Notes under the pieces: generated by a model
Databases searched by the model: none
What the model saw: the letters and a program-made list of their open reading frames with translations, nothing else
What the model was told of the DNA's origin: nothing
Program-made: the position numbers and the translations under genes
Shown here: piece after piece, positions 57,490 through 64,000 of the stretch
Layout: each line of letters begins with the position of its first letter
Position numbering within the stretch: the first letter of the stretch is position 1
NCBI GenBank assembly: GCA_030272155.1
Contig: CP126192.1
Location: forward strand, 2,514,501 to 2,578,500
Reading direction: 5' to 3'
DNA: 64,000 nucleotides
DNA from: Tetradesmus obliquus
Lineage: Eukaryota > Chlorophyta > Chlorophyceae > Sphaeropleales > Scenedesmaceae

Positions 57490-59731
57490 AGGGTCAGGCT
57501 GGCTCCTCGTCAGCTCAAGGCCAAGCTGGAGGCATTCAAGGAGATGGGCGATGCCAACAGGGAGTTTATGGAGAAGCCGGAGAACAAGAACCTCCACACA
57601 CACCTGCAGTACATGCTGCAGCTGCTGAGCCCACACGACGACCGGCTGCTGATTGGGTCAGACATAGTAACTGATAGGTAGGGGCTGGGCACTGAGAATC
57701 ACACACACAGCAGTTGCCATGGCATGTGCACACCCTCACACCACATACCTGTTGGTGCAGGATGCTGGCCATGGAGCGCCTGTCAGGTGGCAGAGTCACG
57801 AGTGTCAACAATGCCTTCTCCGCTGTGCGTTGCGCCTTCAGACTGCTCTTTGGCAGGTCCCTGCAGCCAGGTGAGATAGGCATCACACAGTATGTGACAT
57901 TCGGCAGCAGGGATATGCAGCGTTTTGACTCACACACAGCAGGTAACACGTAGCAGTGTGGCTGTGCTGCTGCAACCAATTACAACCCTTGCGTGTGTGC
58001 GCATGTGCTGCAGGCATCGAGGCAGAACTCACCACAGTCAAGGTCAGCAACGACAAGCTCCGCATTGACTTGCACAGCCCACTGCCTGATGCAGCTGTGT
58101 CTGAGTACAAGACAGAGCTCAGCCTCAGGGGGACCCTTGCGCGTGAGGCCCAGGGTACCATCAGAAGCCTGGAATCAGTGCAGCTGCAGCTGGTGTATGC
58201 CCTCACAGCACTGCTGGAGCAACTGGATGGCCTCAAACGCTGGTGAGTGGTCCCCTGCAAGCACACATAGCAGCAGAGCAGTGTGAGAGGGTGCACCAGG
58301 GAGCTGTGAAAGCCCCCAGTACTGAGGCAGCGCCCCCTGGTAACAATGCATGTAACACTTATGTACACTGGGCAAGCTTACACAAAGAGCTGCAGAGGAT
58401 GTAGTGTTTATAACAACACGTGCTCACACAGCCCTGCCTCTGCCTGCCACCGCCCACACAGGCCTGCCCCAGACTTCATCCCGCCCCGTAGCCTGGATCA
58501 GGTCAACAGGTGGTCACAGCTGGTGCTGGCGCTGCTGTTTCGGGTGCTGTGCAACGAGCGGCCGTCCGACATCACCCTCTACCACCTCGGCTGCTTCAAG
58601 CTGGCAGCACCAGACCACAGCAGCACCCACCTGGCCTCCCTGGCCCTGGCTGGCCTGCAACAGGATGCTGTGCACCACATTGACGACATGCTGGAGGCCT
58701 TCAGGGGGGCCGGGGCAGTGCTGCTGATCAGTGCGCCCAAGTGCAAGCAGTCGGAGCGCAAGAGGAGCAGGGGTGGGGGCCAGCAGCAGCACGTAGACTG
58801 GCTGTCAGTGCGCAAGCACCTGCTGCAGCCTCAGCTGGCCCTGTGGGACCCCGCCAGGCTGGTGGTGCTGTGCTTGATGGCCAGCTGGTTCAGCAGGGGG
58901 TCCATCGCTGCCAGGCTGCTGCTGAGCAGGAGGTTCAGGAGCGCCACGGCAGCGCCCAAGCGGCAGCAGCAGCCTGACTTTCAGGCCGAGGCGACAGTAG
59001 GCTGCTGGAAGGTGCCGACGGCCGGTGACCTGCACGGCACGGCTCCCACACTGTACCTGGTGCAGCAGAGCAGCAGCAGGGCAGGTGGCAGTGTTAGCAG
59101 CAGCAGTGATGATGAGGTTGATGCTGCAGCAGTGGCTGATGCACGGGCGGCAGCAGGCACATCGGTCAGCACAGGCACAGGCGTTCAGGAGGGGGCCAGT
59201 GCACCAGCAAGCGGTGGCACAGCAGCGGTCAGTGACAGCCAGGGGCTTGTGTTGGTGCACAGAAAGCCCAAGGGCAGCAGCGTAGTGGAGCTGAAGGCAC
59301 TGACAGGCTATGATGTCAGGCACAGCGTGCAAAAGTGTGCAGTGCAGAGTGGCGTGCGGCTGTTGCTGAGTGCACAGCTGGCCTCACACAGCCCTGACAA
59401 AGCCCTCAAGTACGCCAGCAACTGCAGCTATGACCTGCAGCATGGCACAGCAGCCCCCATCAAGCTGGTGAGCAACTGCGTGTCTACGGACGCCGCTGCT
59501 GCTGCCCACCCCCTGCGTGTTGTCACAGTTACCCCCTATATAGAGAGCAACATGTGTAAAAAGGGGGCAACTGGCCACCCAGCAGCTGCTGCAGTTGCTG
59601 GGAGCTGTGCAGGGTCAAAGCACATGCACTTGGGCATCTCAGCAATGTCATCTGGTCACAGTGCTGCTGATGCTTGTCACAGTTACCCCCTATATATAGA
59701 ACAGCATGTGCAAAAAAAGGGGCAACTGTGA
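57490..59731 (+). CDS. Tyrosine recombinase (Crypton-like integrase), possibly decaying
   Basis: Exon ends with consistent phase: ?-57677, 57761-57942, 58014-58242, 58462-59731 (TGA). The catalytic half is in the last exon. Box I: LALLFRVLCNERPSDITLYHLG, with the Arg near 58559. Box II: GYDVRHSVQKCAVQSGVRLL (59306 on), matching the HxLRHTFAxxxxxxG pattern with Tyr in place of the first His; then ASHSPDKALKYAS, matching LGHSS..TT..Y, with the nucleophile Tyr codon at 59411-59413. About 240 residues of Ser/Asp/Ala-rich insertion separate the boxes. The first exon is read in a different phase from the upstream Q-rich frame; the switch falls inside a CAG/CAA tract (57462-57493), so either slippage broke the gene or this is a separate gene with an unseen start. 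The end of the frame runs into the first inverted-repeat unit. Confidence 0.65.
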
Positions 59732-59884
59732 CACTAGCAGCTGCTGCAGTTGCTGGGAGCTGTGCAGGGCAAAACACAATTTGGTATCCCCAGCGTTGCC
59801 TAGTGGTTGCAGTGCAGCTGGTGGTTGTCACAGTTACCCCCTATATATAGAACAGCATGTGTAAAAAGGGGGGCAACTGTGACA
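59521..59884. promoter_or_regulatory. Three tandem inverted-repeat units, candidate replication origin
   Basis: Units start at 59521, 59675 and 59826 (spacing about 150 bp). Units 2 and 3 carry a 59-bp inverted repeat: TGTCACAGTTACCCCC, a TATATATAGA-containing A/T-rich centre, then GGGG(G)CAACTGTGACA; unit 1 keeps the inner arms only. Each is followed by AGCAGCTGCTGCAGTTGCTGG. Two inverted boxes around an A/T core is the layout of herpesvirus oriS, where an origin-binding helicase binds the boxes; such a helicase is encoded 300 bp away. They also sit between convergent genes, where a promoter is less expected but a terminator hairpin is possible. Confidence 0.5.
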
Positions 59885-60185
59885 CTAGCAGCTGCTGCAG
59901 TTGCTGGGAGCTGTACAGGGGGGCAACTGTGTTGCTGGTGTGGTTCTGACGCCTGGTGCCAACAGCCGATGTTTACTGTATACTAAAACAGCGTATGGGC
60001 TTCGCATAGTAAAATCAACAGTCAGCTGCAGCAGTTGCCGCCCCTATTTGCTAGCAAGGCTGTAGTTTGAAAAGGCACTCCAGCCAATCATACAACAGCA
60101 ATGCTTGATGGCCAGCACTGACCGCTTTGTAAACACAACTCAGGGTCCGCAGTAGGCAGCATTTGCCTGGAATGCCCACGTATCA
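59885..60185. other. Spacer between origin-like repeats and helicase stop
   Basis: Contains a half copy of the right inverted-repeat arm (GGGGGGCAACTGTG near 59.92 kb) and a TTTACTGTA/CGCATAGTAA stretch that recalls the MITE termini at 47.6 kb but has no partner end. No gene. Confidence 0.5.
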
Positions 60186-63100
60186 TCATATGCTGTAAGC
60201 GCCGCCTGCCGTCTGCGCTGCGTACCTACTGTAAGGCCCGCTCAGCTGCAACTGCTCCAGGTAGTCTGCAACCTCGCCGCAGGCCCACATGCTGCGGTGC
60301 AGCCGCCCGTACTTGAGCTTGAGCAGCTGTGCCATACCTGACGTGCTGGCCTTCTCAAAGCCCAGCGTGTACATTCTGTGGCGCGCTGCGCTACCTTCCT
60401 GCCTTGCCTGCTTGCTGCTGGTCACCAGCGTGATGCCTGCGCCCGCCTTGAACAGGGCCGCCAGTCGCTTGGTGATGCTGCCCGCTGTCTTGAACTCGCC
60501 GCTGGCGCCGCTGTCGATGCCAAACACGCGCGCTGTGCTTCGGCTGCGCTCTGCTGTGTTGAAGGCCTGGCAGGTCCTGAGGGCGTCCAGCTTTTCAGCT
60601 GTGAGGGTGATGATGGACGGTGTGTTTGTGTCTAGCACGTTGGTGACCCCCAGGGCCTGCAGCAGCTCTGCGATCACCTTGGCATGTGCTTGCACCGGCA
60701 GTGCCATCTCTCCCCCGTCATCTGCCAATGACAGTGCCGTTGTGTCCATTGTCCTGCCGCAGGTCAGCGCTGCCTGCAGCACCCTCAGGGGGGCTGCACT
60801 GCTGTCTGCAGCGCTGTGGTGCTCAAAAAAGGCTGCATCAAGTGCGTGGTTGCTGATGCCCCAGGCCCTGCAGTAGAAGTAGCGCTCCAGTGCCTCCTTG
60901 TCTTCCCTTCTGAGCTGGTTGCAGAACTGCAGCGCTGTGAGCGCATCTGCCTCGCTGTCATCGCTGCTGTCAATCACGCGTGCGCCCAGCAAGACAGTCT
61001 GCTTGTTGTGATGCGGCAGGGCCTCCTCATCGCCTGCTCGCTTCTTCTCATGCCAGGTTCCCCTGCTCCACTTGTGGCCGGCGTGCTCGATCAGCTTGAT
61101 TGTCTCAGGCAGGAAGCGAGCCCTGCCGTTGATGATGCGTGCGTAGTTGTGGCTGGCCACCACCATGGCTGGGTGGGTGGCGCTGGGCAGGTTTGCCACC
61201 TCACCAGTCTCCAGGGTCTCCTCATCGCACGGCAGCTCCGCATGGAACCCCTCAGTCCAGGTGAGGTTCTCCTGCCAGCGGATGTGGTTGACTGCATCTG
61301 CAGGCGTCAACTCCTCAGCTGCCCCCTGCCAGCTGAGCCCCTTGCACATGCAGTGCACGGTGCTGTTCTCCAGCTGCCTGATCCTGCCAGACATCTGCAT
61401 CAGCCCCAGCGGTGTGGTGCTGTTGCACAGGTGCAAGAACAAGGAGTGGAAGTGCTGCTGGTCAAAGTTGACTCCTGCTTCAATGCATGGGGACCACATA
61501 ACCAGCCGCTTGATGATCCAGTCGCTGTTGACAAACTGCACCCTCTTCTTCAGTGCGTCATCTGCTGCTGAGTCGTACAGCAACACCTCATCCTCCTTGA
61601 GCAGTGCCAGCTCTGTCACCAGGTGCTGCTTCAGGCTGTGCAGCATGTTGGAGCTCATGCTGGCCATTGCCACGTTCTCCCCTGCTGCCAGTGCTTGCAC
61701 CAGTTTTTCCACCCACTCTTGCTGATCGTTGGTGAACACCATCGTGCGTGGCTGGGGCCTCCAGGTGTTGCGCACCACGCGCGCGTGCAGCTGCAGGCTC
61801 TTGAAGAAGGCCCGTGTCTCTGCCCCGAAAAAGGCGTCCATTGCCAGCACCCGCTTGCTTGCCTTGATGATGCTGCAGAATGTCCGGAAGGTGGTTGCCT
61901 GGCGCTCCCTGTGGGTCTTGGCGGTTGTGTGGTGCAGGGTGCTCTCAACCTCATCCAGCACCACCAGATCGTATTGAGGGATGATCTGCCCCTGCGCACA
62001 CCATGGCGATGCTGACCAGCTGCACAATGGCCCTGTCTGCTGCTGACAGGTCAGCCTTGTGCTCCTTTGCATCCAGGTAGTTCTCAAAGCCCAGCGCCTG
62101 CAGGTCGCTGAGCATGTTCAAGCTCAGCGACTGCCTGTAGGTTATGATCAGCACCCGCTTCGCCCGGTGCACCTCCTCCAGCTCCTGCACCAGGTTCGAC
62201 AGCAGGCATGTCTTGCCAGTGCCCATGCTGCTCTGTATGCCCAACACATGCGTGTGCATGCCCATGAGCTTGTCCAGCTCTGTGTTGAGCTATGTGGTGT
62301 CGGCGTCTGTACATGTGGTGCTCATGTACCTGTGCAGCGTCTGCTGGCCTCCTACCAATGTTGTTAGATTATCTTGCCGCCTCCTTGCCAGGTACCTGCA
62401 GTGCACCTCGACGTCTCCTGCTGCGCTGAAGTCGTCTGTGAGGCTGCCGATCCTGAAGGTGCGCCAGCATCCAAAAGCGTGCACGAAGGCCTGGCTGCCG
62501 GCAAACCAGGCCGCGTAGTTGTTGCTCTTGTGCGCCTTGCCGCACCAGCACTCCTCTGTTCTGTCTGTGTGGTTGAACCTCGGTGCGTTGTCCCTGTTCC
62601 AGACGTTTTTGCCGCTGAGCCTCTGCATGTAGGCTGTAGGGTGCTGCTGCAGGATGAGCTCCAGCATGCGCTCCTCGCCCTCAGAGTAGCTCACACCTGA
62701 CGGCGGTGCCGCGCTGCCCTTCCTCGCTGCTGTTGTTCGTATGCTGGCCTGCTGGCGCTCCACCGTGGGCAGCTGCAGCACGTGCGGCGTGCGGCCGCCA
62801 AAGTAGCTGACCATGGCATCTGCCAGGCTGTGGTTGGTTGCAATGCAGGCGGTGTTGGGGGTCCATGTGTCCATGCGCACTCCAGGCTTGGCCGGCTTGG
62901 TGGCACCTGGCAGGCGCATCTCCCTGTCCCGTGTGTAGATTGAGCCGTCTATCAGAGCGTGCTGCTCCACCTCAGGCATGACCTGCACCAGCCTGTTGTA
63001 AAAGTGCCTGGCGCCGTCGTGTGTTGCATGTGTTGGGTTATGCTGCGGCAAGCACAGTATCCTGCCGTCTGGCATGATGTGGTGCACGACCAGGTGTGCG

Positions 63101-63570
63101 CTGAACTTGACTGGGTAGTCTGTGAAGACCCACACAAATGACTCGGCTGGCAGCTGGACGCCAAACTCGGTGAGAAAGATGTCTGTGAGGGCATCCTGCA
63201 CCCTGCTGGTGAAGTCCTGCTTGCTGGCAAAGCATGCCGGCAGTCCGTCCGTGCCATCAAAGTCCATGCAAAGCTTGCACGGCTTGTCTTTGAGGATGAT
63301 CTCATAGGTGTGGTTCTTGTCAGCTGGCAGCCCAGGAAGAATCTCTAACAGGCGGACGGGGTCGTCAATCGCCACAAAGTGCCGCGTGTACGTGTACTCA
63401 ACAATGTCTGCTGGTGCCGGCTGGCGGCGCGGCATTTGCACCTGCAGCTGCATGGTTGCTCCAACCTCTGCGGCGTAGGCCTGCATGGGTGCTTTGGAGG
63501 CCCTGAAGCCAGCAAAGCCACACCAGTCCATCCCACGGTGCTGGCCAGGTGTATTCTGTGCTGCTGCCAT
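60186..63570 (-). pseudogene. AEP primase plus SF2 origin-binding helicase, one in-frame TAG and one frameshift
   Basis: Reading from 63570: 426 codons with archaeo-eukaryotic primase motifs: KLCMDFDG (Asp103, Asp105), KFSAHLVV (Ser157, His159), ALIDGSIY with a downstream RLPGA (Asp208), and a zinc-knuckle-like CWCGKAH...FVHAFGC. TAG at 62290-62292 interrupts the frame, which continues into an SF2 helicase of the herpesvirus-origin-binding/mimivirus type: Walker A SSMGTGKT (about 62206-62229), then a -1/+1 shift near 61.99 kb, then VVLDEVES (about 61.95 kb) and motif VI LMQMSGRIRQL. About 400 further residues to the TGA at 60186 have no clear motif. Primase and helicase in one chain would let the element start its own replication. 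The lesions suggest inactivity, unless readthrough or assembly error explains them. Confidence 0.75.
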
Positions 63571-63626
63571 CGTGTCTTCCTATCCTAGCACACCAGCAAT
63601 TCTGTGGCCTTAAGCCGCACACGTGT

Positions 63627-63872
63627 TCAGCAGCTGGCAGCAGCGGACATGCTGTCAGGCGCAACAGCCGCTGCCGCTGCTGTTGCTGCCTTTCTGGCGG
63701 CATACCTTGCCTGCCAGAGCCTCTTGTAATGGTCACGCCTGCTGTCAATGTAAGCAGCTGCCCTCTGGCGTTCTTTTTCACGGAATTCAGGGTCAGTGTT
63801 GCACCTGTTTCTGTAGTAACGGCTGCCTGCCTCCTTGCGGCTTGGTGTTGATGCAGCGGTTTGTTGTTCCAT
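63627..63872 (-). CDS. Small basic protein, Arg/Lys/Tyr-rich
   Basis: Predicted 81 aa, single exon. The core is SRYYRNRCNTDPEFREKERQ followed by an RRDHYKRLWQARYAARKAA helix, strongly basic and amphipathic, with an Ala-rich tail. Short YYRNR...DPEFREKERQ-type proteins are common in large DNA viruses and related elements, with no defined function. It ends 56 bp upstream of the primase ATG on the same strand, so they may be co-transcribed. DNA binding is a guess from charge. Confidence 0.6.
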   Translation of the reverse strand: MEQQTAASTPSRKEAGSRYYRNRCNTDPEFREKERQRAAAYIDSRRDHYKRLWQARYAARKAATAAAAAVAPDSMSAAASC

Positions 63873-63975
63873 GTTTGATGTATCACACCAGTGAGCTATG
63901 GTTTTTAGTGTGGCAAGCTAACACGCAATGCCGTCAGACATGACTTGTCTAAATCCAAGAGCAATGAGAAAGGTA

Positions 63976-64000
63976 TGACTCCGGCGGGAATTGAACCCAC
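63976..64000 (-). tRNA. 3' part of a tRNA gene, cut by the window edge
   Basis: On the minus strand: T-arm GTGGG/TTCAATT/CCCGC (one G-U pair), acceptor 3' strand CGGAGTC and discriminator A at 63976. The 5' half lies outside the window, so the anticodon is unknown; an acceptor beginning GACTCCG recalls some plant tRNA-Arg but does not prove it. The gene's 3' end faces the mobile element 100 bp away. Confidence 0.85.

Larger units (their letters stand above)
55328..63872. mobile_element. Putative integrated element: tyrosine recombinase plus AEP primase / origin-binding helicase
   Basis: Left-to-right content: helically phased repeats, PHD-finger/Q-rich frame (+), tyrosine recombinase (+), three oriS-like inverted-repeat units, primase-helicase (-), small basic protein (-), and, about 100 bp further, a tRNA gene. 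Recombinase and replication proteins have no housekeeping role together; they are what an integrating, self-copying element needs. The borders are approximate: no flanking duplication was found, and the right end could include the tRNA 3' end. Lesions in both large genes suggest an ageing copy. Relatives to compare: Crypton-type YR transposons, virophages and Polinton-like viruses (some with YR and primases), and mimivirus/herpesvirus replication genes. Confidence 0.6.

Noticed and set aside
59960..60020. Possible second MITE end (TTTACTGTA, CGCATAGTAA)
   Set aside because: It resembles the 47.6-kb MITE termini only over about 10 bp, and no inverted partner or TA duplication could be found.
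56453..62292. Idea that TAG is reassigned to glutamine in this nucleus
   Set aside because: cpSRP54 and the NAD(H) pyrophosphatase both end naturally at TAG, so TAG is a normal stop here; only readthrough or mutation remains for the element's two TAGs.
62290..62311. Second TAG as a programmed readthrough site
   Set aside because: The following bases (CTC AAC) do not fit UAG-CAR-YYA or the other common leaky contexts, so only the 56453 site is put forward.

Overview
The window looks like nuclear DNA of a chlorophyte green alga, most likely Chlorophyceae (a Scenedesmus-like lineage is my guess; no marker fixes the genus). The reasons are short exons split by many phase-mixed introns with GTGAG/GTGCG donors and YAG acceptors, GC-rich exons, very long gene-free flanks, plastid transit peptides of algal type (VRA|S-like ends), and (CAG/CTG)n tracts almost everywhere, coding (polyQ, polyA, polyS) and intronic. 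I assembled gene models exon by exon, requiring reading phase to match across each splice junction; nearly all do.

Layout. 1.4-4.0 kb (+): a plastid-type coiled-coil protein with a C-terminal CBM20 starch-binding domain. 7.5-15.8 kb (+): a 15-exon secreted M1 (PepN-type) aminopeptidase. 17.8-22.7 kb (-): chloroplast SRP54. 23.0-23.3 kb (-): a small one-helix protein. 23.4-28.2 kb (+): two tandem atypical SDR (At5g02240-like) genes that differ in intron content. 29.3-32.1 kb (+) and 36.9-38.3 kb (-): two convergent Q/A-rich proteins of unknown role separated by repeat-rich DNA. 40.4-44.5 kb (-): a peroxisomal (C-terminal SRL) NudC/NUDT12-type NAD(H) pyrophosphatase. 45.7-50.5 kb (-): a protein with two NAP (nucleosome assembly protein) domains and a C-terminal membrane anchor; one of its introns carries a 174-bp pogo/Tc1-mariner-type MITE. 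52.2-54.0 kb (+): a four-helix TIC21/DUF3611 plastid envelope protein.

The right end, about 55.3-63.9 kb, is the most unusual part. It holds a PHD-finger/Q-rich reading frame, a tyrosine recombinase, an archaeo-eukaryotic-primase plus superfamily-2 origin-binding helicase (the helicase class of herpesvirus UL9 and mimivirus-type proteins), and a small basic protein, and it abuts a tRNA gene at the window edge. Between the convergent recombinase and helicase genes lie three tandem ~150-bp units, each with an inverted repeat around a TATATA core, laid out like a herpesvirus oriS. I read this as an integrated, partly decayed, self-replicating mobile element combining tyrosine-recombinase integration with its own primase, origin helicase and candidate origin. 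Lesions (two in-frame TAG codons, one or two frameshifts) suggest it is degrading, although one TAG sits in a perfect UAG-CAR-YYA readthrough context.

Two window-wide patterns stand out. Introns repeatedly contain degraded copies of the adjacent exon end including its splice junction (eight cases in four unrelated genes). (CTG)n tracts, always CTG in the sense strand, sit where the polypyrimidine tract of the 3' splice site should be.
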